Position numbers and translations under genes: made by a program. 18,948 bases of DNA. It comes from Bacillota bacterium (lineage in GTDB: Bacteria; Bacillota; Clostridia; Clostridiales; Clostridiaceae). The notes beneath the pieces were generated by a model that saw only the letters and a list, made by a program, of their open reading frames with translations, had not been told where the DNA came from and made no database searches. Shown here piece after piece: positions 1-7,633 of the stretch. Each line of letters begins with the position of its first letter. Within the stretch, counting starts at the first letter, position 1. The stretch is taken from positions 1 to 18,948 of the forward strand of contig JAEZAL010000216.1 in the NCBI GenBank assembly GCA_023427705.1. The letters run 5' to 3'.

Positions 1-385
1 TATCAATTATATATTGTTCACCTTTTTTATTCTTTATATTAATAACTATTGGAGCTTTTAAATTTGCTGTTATTTCTCTTGGTTTTGAATTTAGGGTAAC
101 TAATGAATATAGTAACACTTCTTCTGATGATTTTATTTCTAAGTTAGTAATTACTTCTTCTTTTAAATCTACTTCATAATTATCATATATTACGAAAGGA
201 GATATTAATATAAATCCAATATCTTTATCTTCTAATGACTGAAGTATACTAAAAGGGCTATCTTCTCCAACTTCTCTTATCACAAATTTCTTTAAATTTT
301 CAAATCCAGGTATACCTTTTTCAAACGTAATAATTTCAGTTTCTTCATATATAATTGTTCCATGTATTGGTGATACTATTTCCAT
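1..385 (-). CDS. fliW: FliW, flagellar assembly factor / CsrA antagonist (C-terminus cut by window edge)
   Basis: The visible 128 residues read as FliW: the opening MEIVSPIHGTIIYEE, then a FEKGIPGFENLKKF segment and a middle with LISPF and LVTLNSKPREITANLKAPI, all typical of this small beta-barrel family. FliW is known to bind flagellin and the RNA-binding regulator CsrA, coupling flagellin synthesis to secretion. The family is about 140-155 residues, so only the last 10-25 are lost past base 1. Two in-frame ATGs exist, at 391 and 385. The SD AGGAG (395-399), which overlaps the flgL stop, is 3 bases from the first and 9 from the second, so I prefer 385. It is the last visible gene of the flgM-flgN-flgK-flgL-fliW operon; csrA often follows in related genomes but is not visible here. 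Confidence 0.93.
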   Translation of the reverse strand, partial: MEIVSPIHGTIIYEETEIITFEKGIPGFENLKKFVIREVGEDSPFSILQSLEDKDIGFILISPFVIYDNYEVDLKEEVITNLEIKSSEEVLLYSLVTLNSKPREITANLKAPIVINIKNKKGEQYIID

Positions 386-397
386 ATTCATCTTCTC

Positions 398-1393
398 CTA
401 TCTTAGGAAGTCTAAAAGTGATGGCTGTATTATTTTTGCACTTACTTGAAGTGAAGCCATATATATACTTTGGGCTACTGTTGCTTCTATATTTTTTTCC
501 GCAAAATCTATATCCTCTGTTTGGGATAAAATATCTTTCAAATTAAAGTTTTGTTCATCATTTTGATTACCAGCTGATTCCATTCTATTTTGTTTAGCTC
601 CTACTTCAGCTCTAATCTTCAATAGATTTGTTATTGTTTCATCCATTGTTTTTAAATATTCATTTGTAATCTTACTACTTTCATCAGTATTAACAGAAGC
701 TACATCATCAGTAATTCCTTTTAATAAGTCCATTACATTTACACTTACGCCATTTTCATTGTTAAATATAAGAAGATCCATTGCTGATACACTATACTCC
801 ATGGTAACACCTTGTGAAACTTCCACATTTAATTTTTTTCCTATCATATTAATTTGATTTTGTACACTTTCATCCAAATTATGAAGTTCAAGAACTTCTC
901 CTGATTTTCCTGATAAATTAATATAGTTATTTCCAGTATCTACACTTTTACTGCTTCCTATAGGTTTAGAACTAACCTTTGTTCCACCAAATATATACTT
1001 TCCATCAAAGCTTGAATTTAATATTTGAGCTATTTCATTTACTTTTTCATTCATTTCATCTCTTATTGCTTTCTTTTCATCACTACCATAAGCTGCATTT
1101 CCTGCTGAAACCATAAGTTCTCTGAACCTTTGAAAACTATTGCCTAATTGTTCTAAAGCTGTATCTGTAGTATCTAGCCAATTTGTTGTATCTTTAATAT
1201 TTTCGTTATATTGTATATTGGCTCCAATATCTCTATTCATCTGCATACTTCTTGCAACCTTAAATGGATTATCTGAAGGTCTCCTTATTTCTTTACCAGA
1301 AGTAAGCTGATCATTTATCTTTTTCATATAATTTTGATTTCTACCAAGATCTCTTAAGAAACTTTTAGACATCATTTGATTTGTAATTCTCAT
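398..1393 (-). CDS. flgL: FlgL, flagellar hook-filament junction protein (HAP3)
   Basis: This 331-residue protein begins MRITNQMMSKSFLRDLGRNQ and carries the flagellin-like N-terminal coiled-coil D0/D1 segment (LTSGKEIRRPSDNPFKVARSM, about residues 31-51). It ends in the matching C-terminal helix (about residues 290-331, including EKNIEATVAQSIYMASLQ). FlgL joins the FlgK ring to the flagellin filament and is exported by the flagellar type III apparatus. The length is normal for FlgL. Its ATG overlaps the flgK stop by four bases (ATGA at 1390-1393), with GAGGAAGG as SD, so the two junction proteins are translationally coupled. The central domain (about residues 125-230) is the usual variable part. 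Confidence 0.96.
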   Translation of the reverse strand: MRITNQMMSKSFLRDLGRNQNYMKKINDQLTSGKEIRRPSDNPFKVARSMQMNRDIGANIQYNENIKDTTNWLDTTDTALEQLGNSFQRFRELMVSAGNAAYGSDEKKAIRDEMNEKVNEIAQILNSSFDGKYIFGGTKVSSKPIGSSKSVDTGNNYINLSGKSGEVLELHNLDESVQNQINMIGKKLNVEVSQGVTMEYSVSAMDLLIFNNENGVSVNVMDLLKGITDDVASVNTDESSKITNEYLKTMDETITNLLKIRAEVGAKQNRMESAGNQNDEQNFNLKDILSQTEDIDFAEKNIEATVAQSIYMASLQVSAKIIQPSLLDFLR

Positions 1394-3240
1394 TTACCTT
1401 CCTCGTATCTCTTTAGCCCGTTAACTATTACATCAAGTAACTCATCTACAGTGGCTATAATTTTAGCATTAGCATTATATGCATGTTGGAATTGTACTAA
1501 ATTTGCCATTTCTTCATCTAGAGAAACACCTGACACAGAAGCTCTACTTTCATCTACGCTATGTAGTAAATCTTCTTGATTACTTACCATCCTTTGAGCT
1601 TCCTGTGCTTGAACACCAAGTCTATCTATAGTATCTTTAAAATAAGCATCCATCTTCATTCCAGATGTACTATTTTCTATCTTTAATCCATTATTAGAAA
1701 GAGTGTTTCCACCTTTAAATTCATCAAACATATCTTTTCTAGATATTACTGTTTCATTTACATCTTGAATTCTTATTAATGAATCTCTAAGTTGAGCAAT
1801 TGATAAAGCTCTTGCTCCATCACCATCTCCATCAATATTATTTTCAAATGTATATGCAAATAAATCATCATGAGTTTTAGTTTTTATCTTCATAACATCT
1901 TCAAGTATTTCCTTATTAATAGAAATATTTTTAGCACTTATTTCTTCTTCAGCACTTAAAGTATCATCTAAGTTGTATAACAATCCATTTTCTCTATATT
2001 TAGCAACATCCTTATTAACAAAGAAAGGTAAATAATCTTTATCTACTCCACCAGGATTATTTAAAGGGTCTTCTATTCCACTATGAATTGCATTAACTGA
2101 AAAAGCTAAAGCTTTTGCTAATTTATCTAATTGATTCATATAGTCTTCTATATCTTTTTGTACAGAAACTAATCCACTTGCGCTTCCTGTTTCTGGTTTA
2201 AATACCATAAGCTCTGAATAAGTTATAGTATCTCCATTTCTAATTGGATATCCATCACCTCTAGCAGCTTGTCCTGTCTTGTCAGCCCAAATAATTCTAT
2301 TATCTTGAATTTCTTTAGCCTGTTCTTCTGTTATTCCAGAAACTTTAAAGGTCTGCTTATTAACTTCACTATCCATTTTTCCATTTTTATAGTATGTAAC
2401 TATATAGGTATTCCCAGCTAAATCATTTTTATCTTTTTCTACATTAGTCACAAAAGAAAACCTTGATACGTCTCCATTAGGTCTTGAATTAACTAATAAA
2501 GAAGCTTTCATCTTTCCTACTTCAGTAGGCTTTACATCTATTCCATTAAATTCTTTTTTATCTACTTGAATTCCAAATTTATAGCTTAATTCATCTAATA
2601 ATAAATCTCTTCTATCCATTAAATCATTAGGTGCATTCCCTGATACAGTAACACTTATAATTTCCTGATTTACTCTATCTAACTGTTCTAAAAGACTATT
2701 TACTTCAGTAACTGTACTCTTTAGCATATCTTGAGTATTAGTTTTAAGATTTTCAAGTTTAGTATAAGTAGAGTTAATAGCATCTGCTAGAGCTGCTGAT
2801 TGTTGTGCAACTACTGTTCTAGAATTTGAACTATTAGGTTGCTTTGAAAGTTCTTGAAACCCATCAAAGAACTTTCCCATTAATGTTGATAATCCTGTAT
2901 CTGATGGTTCATTAAAAACACTTTCAACTTCGTATAAATAATTATTTCTCATATCATATTTACCTAAAACTGCATTTTCAGTTCTAACTTGATAATCTAA
3001 AAAGCTATCCCTTACTCTTTCAATTGCTTGAATTTGAGCTCCTGTACCAAGTTGTCCCGCTTGAACTGCTGACCCCATAGATGGTCCACCAAAAGGTCTA
3101 CTAGTTTCTATCTTAGCTCTTTGTCTAGAATATCCAACTGTATTAGCGTTAGCAATATTATGAGAAGTTACATCTATACTTTTTTGCTGTACATTCATGC
3201 CTCTTTTAGCTATGTTAAATGTAGAAAATAATCCTGACAT
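1390..3240 (-). CDS. flgK: FlgK, flagellar hook-associated protein 1 (HAP1)
   Basis: This is a 616-residue protein with the hook/rod-type D0 N-terminus (GLFSTFNIAKRGMNVQQKSI, then TSHNIANANTVGYSRQRA, about residues 3-43). It has the FlgK C-terminal signature SGVSLDEEMANLVQFQHAYN and the helix that follows it (residues 567-616). FlgK forms the first junction zone between hook and filament. The middle, about residues 240-360, is a long less-conserved insertion consistent with the surface-exposed D2/D3 domains, which makes the protein slightly long for the family. The ATG follows a good SD (GGAGG, 7-base spacing), 21 bases after the flgN stop. It overlaps flgL by 4 bases. Its dedicated export chaperone FlgN lies immediately upstream. 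Confidence 0.97.
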   Translation of the reverse strand: MSGLFSTFNIAKRGMNVQQKSIDVTSHNIANANTVGYSRQRAKIETSRPFGGPSMGSAVQAGQLGTGAQIQAIERVRDSFLDYQVRTENAVLGKYDMRNNYLYEVESVFNEPSDTGLSTLMGKFFDGFQELSKQPNSSNSRTVVAQQSAALADAINSTYTKLENLKTNTQDMLKSTVTEVNSLLEQLDRVNQEIISVTVSGNAPNDLMDRRDLLLDELSYKFGIQVDKKEFNGIDVKPTEVGKMKASLLVNSRPNGDVSRFSFVTNVEKDKNDLAGNTYIVTYYKNGKMDSEVNKQTFKVSGITEEQAKEIQDNRIIWADKTGQAARGDGYPIRNGDTITYSELMVFKPETGSASGLVSVQKDIEDYMNQLDKLAKALAFSVNAIHSGIEDPLNNPGGVDKDYLPFFVNKDVAKYRENGLLYNLDDTLSAEEEISAKNISINKEILEDVMKIKTKTHDDLFAYTFENNIDGDGDGARALSIAQLRDSLIRIQDVNETVISRKDMFDEFKGGNTLSNNGLKIENSTSGMKMDAYFKDTIDRLGVQAQEAQRMVSNQEDLLHSVDESRASVSGVSLDEEMANLVQFQHAYNANAKIIATVDELLDVIVNGLKRYEEGK

Positions 3241-3261
3241 AATCTTTCCTCCAATTTCTCA

Positions 3262-3672
3262 TTACCTTTTTATACTTCCATAGGAATTATAAGTAGCTAT
3301 TTCTTTTTTGGGATTTATTAAATTTAGCATCTTATTGGTAAAGCTTAATTGTTGCTTTATCAATAATTCATTTGTATCCTTTTGAAGTATCATTTCATTT
3401 AGTAATTTTTGAATACTTCTATATGAATTATCTAAATTACTATTATTTGAATTCAATATATAATCTTTTATTGAAGTATTACCTAAAACCCTTCTCCTAT
3501 TAACTTCAAATTCTGCTACTTCTTTGTTTTTTACTTTTATTTCTTCTACTATAGCTTCCATTCCAAAAATATCTCTATTTAATATAAGCTTATATTGTTT
3601 ATCTAATAATGATAGTAATTCTCTTAATTTCTTTTCTTCTAAAGTAATAACTTCATATAATTTATTACTCAT
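3262..3672 (-). CDS. flgN: FlgN, export chaperone for FlgK/FlgL
   Basis: This 136-residue, almost entirely helical and charged protein has no signal peptide and matches the FlgN/YvyG family in size, predicted coiled-coil character (about residues 1-60 and 80-120) and position. FlgN is known to hold the junction proteins FlgK and FlgL in a secretion-competent state in the cytoplasm. FlgN proteins diverge strongly, so the call rests largely on context: flgM lies one base upstream and flgK follows 21 bases downstream. The SD is weak (AAAGG about 10-11 bases before the ATG, inside the end of flgM), so translation probably depends on coupling to flgM. Confidence 0.88.
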   Translation of the reverse strand: MSNKLYEVITLEEKKLRELLSLLDKQYKLILNRDIFGMEAIVEEIKVKNKEVAEFEVNRRRVLGNTSIKDYILNSNNSNLDNSYRSIQKLLNEMILQKDTNELLIKQQLSFTNKMLNLINPKKEIATYNSYGSIKR

Positions 3673-3673
3673 A

Positions 3674-3946
3674 TTATTTCTTACCTTTCATTTCTTCTAA
3701 AATTCCTCTTGCAATAAGCCTAGCATCATAAGAATATGTTCCATTTGAAATTTCATTTCTAACTTCTAAAACTCTTCTTTTATTATCATAATTATTATCT
3801 ATAGAATAATCCTTTAAGGCTTTTGATGCTTCTGAAATTTCTATCCTGTCACATACTTTTTCTTTTTCTATCTTATCCATTTTATTAGAAGTAACTTTAT
3901 TATAATAATTAATTACATTTGTTCCATTAACTCCTTTTATATTCAT
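3674..3946 (-). CDS. flgM: FlgM, anti-sigma-28 factor
   Basis: This 90-residue protein has the FlgM pattern: an unstructured N-terminus opening MNIKGVNGTN, then the sigma-binding helices from about residue 36 (DRIEISEASKALKDY, EVRNEISNGTYSYDARLIA, ILEEMKGKK). FlgM binds and inactivates SigD/FliA until it is exported through the completed hook. The frame stays open to an in-frame TTG at 3961, but that TTG lies within the SD itself (TTGGAGGGAATTATG). The ATG at 3946 with GGAGGG about 4-5 bases before it is the better start and gives the standard FlgM N-terminus. The gene follows a sigma-28-type promoter, so FlgM would limit its own transcription, as known elsewhere. Confidence 0.94.
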   Translation of the reverse strand: MNIKGVNGTNVINYYNKVTSNKMDKIEKEKVCDRIEISEASKALKDYSIDNNYDNKRRVLEVRNEISNGTYSYDARLIARGILEEMKGKK

Positions 3947-3976
3947 AATTCCCTCCAACAATTTCTTATATAATAC

Positions 3977-4003
3977 TTATCGTTATTTTTAAGTAAAAGT
4001 TTA
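3977..4003 (-). promoter_or_regulatory. Sigma-28 (SigD/FliA) promoter for the flgM operon
   Basis: On the minus strand the motif is TAAA (4000-4003), a 15-base spacer, then AACGATAA (3977-3984). The known Bacillus SigD consensus is TAAA-N15-GCCGATAA, so the -35 element is perfect, the spacing exact and the -10 matches at 6 of 8 positions including the core CGATAA. It lies 30 bases before the flgM ATG and just downstream of the fliY terminator. It would place flgM, flgN, flgK, flgL and fliW in the late flagellar class. Confidence 0.82.
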
Positions 4004-4027
4004 GTTTTTAAATTAAAAAACAATCCA

Positions 4028-4055
4028 TAAAAATAGGAGCTGCCACCAGCTCCTT
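4028..4055 (-). terminator. Intrinsic terminator of the fapA-che-fliY operon
   Basis: A perfect 8-bp stem AGGAGCTG (4035-4042) / CAGCTCCT (4047-4054) closes a 4-base loop. On the minus strand it is followed by ATTTTTATGGATTGTTTTTT, a usable U-rich tract. It starts 25 bases after the fliY stop and separates the chemotaxis/switch operon from the sigma-28 promoter of flgM. Confidence 0.88.
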
Positions 4056-4079
4056 AATTTTAGTTCACAAACTATGTAT

Positions 4080-5216
4080 CTACCTTAAAGATTTAATTCT
4101 TTCCACACCACTCACAATACTTGTTATTCTAACTCCGAAATTCTCATCAACTACACCAACTTCACCATATGCTATTTTTTTACCATTTACAAGTATTTCT
4201 ACAGGTTCTTCTGCCAATTTATCTAGTTCTATTAATGAGCCTGTACTTAAATTTAGTATATCTTTTATGCTCTTTTTAGTTCTGCCAAGTACTACTGAAA
4301 CATCTAAAGGAACATCTAATATTAAATCTATATTCCTATGAGACTCTCCTACTTTCCCTTGAGATAGAGATTCAAAGCTAGCATCATGTACTTCAATAGA
4401 TTTTTCTTTTATTGAATGTTCTATATCCTCTTTATAGTTAGCTGTTATTGCTGCTTCACTATATCCATAATCATCAATATCCTTCTCTGTTTCATTATCT
4501 TTAAATGAAACATTATTATCTACTTTCATATTCACTGTAGCTTCCTCCCTTTCAGATAATTCTTCCCCCATCATTATAGAAACTATTTTCTTAGCTGTTT
4601 CTATAGGTAATATTTGCATCATATTAGATTGAAGTAATCCTTCTATTGTTAAATCAAAACAAATTTTCACTATTGCTTCATTTTCTGGAATATTATCCGA
4701 AATATTTTCATTGATTTCCTTCCATATCTTTGACTTTGGAGGAGAAATATTTACCTCTCTATCAAACATAGTTGCCATTGAAGTAGCTGCAGAGCCTATC
4801 ATTTGATTCATTGCTTCTTGTACTGCACTTACTTCTAATTCTGATAATTCTGATGTAGAAACTTTCCCATCTCCACCCATCATAAGGTTTGAAATCACAG
4901 CTGCATCAATAGTTTGCATAATTAATAGATTTCTACCTGTAATACCAGATACATATTCTACATCTAATATAATGTTTGGATATTCAAAACTATCTTTTAT
5001 ATTTTTTAAAGTTGTTACTGTAACCTTTGGTGTTGTAATATTCACTTGTTTGTTTATAAGTTGATAAAGTGCTGTAGAAGCTGACCCCATAGAAATATTA
5101 CCTATTTCGCCTAATAAGTCTTTCTCTATTTCTGATATAACTTCTGAACTAGAATTCTCTCCACCACCCATTAATAATGAATCTATTTCCTCTTGAGATA
5201 AAAAACCGCTACTCAT
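4080..5216 (-). CDS. fliY: FliY, flagellar motor switch phosphatase (CheC-like + FliN domain)
   Basis: This is a 378-residue three-part protein. An N-terminal CheY-P-binding peptide (FLSQEEIDSLL, residues 5-15) resembles that of FliM. A CheC-like domain (about 25-215) carries two phosphatase motifs of the E-x-x-N type (E37/N40, and E134/N137 in QEAMNQMIG). A variable acidic linker (about 220-290) leads to a C-terminal FliN/SpoA domain (about 295-378, with LDVPLDVSVVLGRTKKSI and NFGVRITSIV). FliY is known to form the C-ring with FliM and to dephosphorylate CheY-P at the motor. A TTG at 5222 is in frame, but the ATG at 5216 suits the extended SD AAGGATGTGAT better. It overlaps fliM by 8 bases. 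Both phosphatase sites look intact. Confidence 0.96.
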   Translation of the reverse strand: MSSGFLSQEEIDSLLMGGGENSSSEVISEIEKDLLGEIGNISMGSASTALYQLINKQVNITTPKVTVTTLKNIKDSFEYPNIILDVEYVSGITGRNLLIMQTIDAAVISNLMMGGDGKVSTSELSELEVSAVQEAMNQMIGSAATSMATMFDREVNISPPKSKIWKEINENISDNIPENEAIVKICFDLTIEGLLQSNMMQILPIETAKKIVSIMMGEELSEREEATVNMKVDNNVSFKDNETEKDIDDYGYSEAAITANYKEDIEHSIKEKSIEVHDASFESLSQGKVGESHRNIDLILDVPLDVSVVLGRTKKSIKDILNLSTGSLIELDKLAEEPVEILVNGKKIAYGEVGVVDENFGVRITSIVSGVERIKSLR

Positions 5217-6207
5217 TCTCAATCACATCCTTATATAAAATCTCTAAAATCTCTACTCCCATATTCTTTCCTACAAATCCAGGTTTAGCTATAAAACATT
5301 CCTCTTCTTCTACAAAAACTTTAACTGGATTACTGCATTGAGAATCTAATACTAAAACATCTCCTTTAACTAGCTTTAAAAAGCTATCAATTGTTATCTC
5401 TGTTTTACCTAACTCTACATGCATATTTACTTCTACAGGATCAATTCCCTTCTTAAGCTTTTCTTGTACTTCACCTTTAAGCTCGTCATCGTCATCACTC
5501 TTAAACCAATATTGAACAACAAGCTTATCAAGTATTTTTTCTACACTTAAATATGGAATACATAAGTTCATATATGTAGTACTTTTTCCTAATTCAACTA
5601 AAAAACTCAATAAAGCAACTGGCTCATTAGGAGCTAATGTTTGATTTGCTGAAGGATTAGTTTCTAACAATTCAAATTCTGGCTTTACTTCTAATATACC
5701 ATCCCAAGCTAACACCATGGATTTTATCATTTCTGTTGTCATATTTGACAATATATTTTTCTCAATTTCTGAAAAGTCTTTTGTCTTTTCATATCTTTGT
5801 CCAGTTCCTCCTAAAAGTATATCTAATACTTGAAATGAAAATTGTGGATTCATTTCAAGTAATAAATTTCCTTGAAGTGGATGCATTTTAAATATTGTTA
5901 TTATAGTTGGATTAGGGATCGAGTGAACAAATTCTTCATAAGTAATTTGTTCTACACTTTGAATTTCAATTTTTACATGTTTTCTAAGCTGCCCTGAAAG
6001 ATAGTTACTTACTATCCTTGCAAATGAATCATGAACCATTTCTAAAGTTCTTATATGATCTTTAGAAAACTTTTGTGGACTTCTAAAATCATATTTTTTA
6101 ATTTTATGCTTTTCTTCTTTATCCTTAAGCTGGTCTGGTTCAACATCCCCTGTAGACAAGGCAGATAGAAGAGCATCTATTTCACTTTGACTAAGCACCT
6201 CTGCCAT
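5209..6207 (-). CDS. fliM: FliM, flagellar motor switch protein
   Basis: This 332-residue protein, normal for FliM, begins MAEVLSQSEIDALLSAL, whose LSQSEIDALL is the known CheY-P-binding peptide. The CheC-like middle domain runs from about residue 45 to 230 (including VSNYLSGQLRKHVKIEI and FQVLDILLGGTG), and a C-terminal FliN-like SpoA domain from about residue 255 to 330 (VEVNMHVELGKTEITIDSFL). FliM is the C-ring component that links CheY-P binding to rotor switching. The middle domain lacks the E-x-x-N phosphatase pattern, as expected for FliM and unlike FliY. The ATG has a good SD (GAGGG, 6 bases) and lies 16 bases after cheW. The stop overlaps the fliY start, so the two switch proteins are coupled. 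Confidence 0.97.
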   Translation of the reverse strand: MAEVLSQSEIDALLSALSTGDVEPDQLKDKEEKHKIKKYDFRSPQKFSKDHIRTLEMVHDSFARIVSNYLSGQLRKHVKIEIQSVEQITYEEFVHSIPNPTIITIFKMHPLQGNLLLEMNPQFSFQVLDILLGGTGQRYEKTKDFSEIEKNILSNMTTEMIKSMVLAWDGILEVKPEFELLETNPSANQTLAPNEPVALLSFLVELGKSTTYMNLCIPYLSVEKILDKLVVQYWFKSDDDDELKGEVQEKLKKGIDPVEVNMHVELGKTEITIDSFLKLVKGDVLVLDSQCSNPVKVFVEEEECFIAKPGFVGKNMGVEILEILYKDVIENE

Positions 6208-6223
6208 TTCTATCCCTCACTTT

Positions 6224-6622
6224 TCATTGATTAATTAATTTTTCTATATTTATTACAGTTAACAATTTATCTTCTAAATGAATTATTCCTTTAATATTAG
6301 CTTCAGTACTATGATTATCAAGTTTTTGAAGCCTATTTTCTTCAACATCTATAACTTCTTCTACATCATCTACAGTTACACCTAGTTCTTCTTCATCAAC
6401 TTTTAATATAATAATATTATTTTGCTTTTTATCTGACTCAATATTAAGTAACAAGTTTAAATCAACTAATGATTTTATACTACCCCTTAGATTTATTAAC
6501 CCCTTTATATAATTAGGAGCTTTTGGAACCTTAGTAATAGTCATCATATCATTAATACTTAATACTTTATCTGTTTCAACTGCAAAATGCTCTTCTCCTA
6601 ATTTAAATATTACAAATTGCAT
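6224..6622 (-). CDS. cheW: CheW, chemoreceptor-kinase coupling protein (canonical copy)
   Basis: A single CheW domain spans the whole 132 residues: MQFVIFKLGEEHFAVETDKV, then VPKAPNYIKGLINLRGSIKS with the conserved NLRG motif (about residues 44-47), and a C-terminal strand series ending IIHLEDKLLTVINIEKL. CheW bridges chemoreceptors and the P5 domain of CheA in the membrane-associated signalling array. The SD AGGAGG sits 8 bases before the ATG. It is the second CheW of this operon and the one that keeps the family's conserved Arg-Gly; compare the divergent copy at 11526-11981. It lies between cheY and fliM. Confidence 0.95.
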   Translation of the reverse strand: MQFVIFKLGEEHFAVETDKVLSINDMMTITKVPKAPNYIKGLINLRGSIKSLVDLNLLLNIESDKKQNNIIILKVDEEELGVTVDDVEEVIDVEENRLQKLDNHSTEANIKGIIHLEDKLLTVINIEKLINQ

Positions 6623-6644
6623 CCAGCATTCCTCCTAATTTTAT

Positions 6645-7004
6645 TTAGCCAATAACTTTTCTTATTGCTTCTAATACTCTATCTGCCTGGAATGGCTTAA
6701 CAATAAAGTCTTTAGCTCCTGATTTTATTGCATCCATAACCATAGATTGTTGTCCCATTGCAGAACACATAATTATTTTTGCATTTGCATCAAAGGTTCT
6801 AATTTCTTTTACAGCTTCTATCCCATCCATATCTGGCATTGTTATATCCATAGTTACAACATCTGGTCTTTCCTTTTTATATAAGTTAACTGCTTCTACT
6901 CCATTACTTGCTTCACCTACTACTTCAAAGCCATTCTTTTGTAATATATCCTTTATCATCATTCTCATAAAAGCAGCATCATCAACTATTAAAACTCTTT
7001 TCAT
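6645..7004 (-). CDS. cheY: CheY, chemotaxis response regulator
   Basis: This is a stand-alone 119-residue receiver domain with every functional residue in place: the acidic pair D8/D9, phospho-acceptor D53 (in VTMDITMPDMDG), S81 (IIMCSAMG) and K103 (DFIVKPF). There is no output domain. CheY takes phosphate from CheA and carries it to FliM and FliY at the motor. The MCSAMGQQ and KPFQADRVLEAI segments are typical of Bacillus/Clostridium-type CheY rather than a transcription-factor receiver. GGAGG precedes the ATG by 7 bases, and the gene follows cheC after 15 bases. In this family CheY-P usually promotes counter-clockwise rotation, as in Bacillus; that is inference here. Confidence 0.96.
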   Translation of the reverse strand: MKRVLIVDDAAFMRMMIKDILQKNGFEVVGEASNGVEAVNLYKKERPDVVTMDITMPDMDGIEAVKEIRTFDANAKIIMCSAMGQQSMVMDAIKSGAKDFIVKPFQADRVLEAIRKVIG

Positions 7005-7019
7005 CTTAAAACCTCCAAA

Positions 7020-7619
7020 TTATTTTATTCCTAGTGACTCTAGTATTTTTTCTAATGATCCCGGCGAAGGAACAAAATAGAAATGTCCTTCAATATTATT
7101 TTCTTCTTCCCCAATAAATAATGTTTCAATATCTAAAACATATTCTTGATATTGTCCTGTTTCTATAAAAGTAGATACAAGAATAGCACTTATCATATCA
7201 TTTACTACTGCTGGTACTGATGCTGTAACTTTTAATCCAGTAAAGTCAGCAATAGAATTCATAAAAGAAGATGATATTATATTTCCTATCTCACCTATTA
7301 CAGAAAGCCCCATCTCACTTAAGTTATCTTCTTTTACTAGTGTAAGTTTTGAAATTATATTAAGAGCTACTTCTTCATTAAATACATATAAAATGCTCCC
7401 TTCTATATCCTCTAAAACTTTTACTAGTACTGCAACTACCTCATTTTCCTTATAGCTATTAAACAATTCATCAAATGCTATTAAATTCATATTTGGAACT
7501 GACATGTCTATTTTTGTTCCAAGAAGAATAGATAATGAAGTTGCTGCATTTCCTGCTCCTATATTAGAAACTTCTTTTAAAGCATCTAATTGAAGTGGAT
7601 TCAAGCTTTGGTAATTCAT
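7020..7619 (-). CDS. cheC: CheC, CheY-P phosphatase and CheD partner
   Basis: This 199-residue protein carries both CheC phosphatase helices: LKEVSNIGAGNAATSL with E16/N19 and IGEIGNIISSSFMNSI with E110/N113. CheC removes phosphate from CheY-P and binds CheD, tuning CheD's receptor deamidase activity; that is known from Bacillus and Thermotoga. The length matches CheC rather than the shorter CheX, and there is no SpoA domain, so it is not FliY. It sits between cheA and cheY in the operon, and its partner cheD is upstream in the same transcript. The SD is moderate (GAAGGGAAGG before the ATG). With FliY the operon encodes two proteins with four apparently intact phosphatase motifs. Confidence 0.95.
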   Translation of the reverse strand: MNYQSLNPLQLDALKEVSNIGAGNAATSLSILLGTKIDMSVPNMNLIAFDELFNSYKENEVVAVLVKVLEDIEGSILYVFNEEVALNIISKLTLVKEDNLSEMGLSVIGEIGNIISSSFMNSIADFTGLKVTASVPAVVNDMISAILVSTFIETGQYQEYVLDIETLFIGEEENNIEGHFYFVPSPGSLEKILESLGIK

Positions 7620-7633
7620 AAAAACCTTCCCTT

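Noticed and set aside
3947..3961. TTG at 3961 as the flgM start
   Set aside because: The TTG lies within the Shine-Dalgarno sequence of the ATG at 3946, and the extra residues are not part of FlgM.
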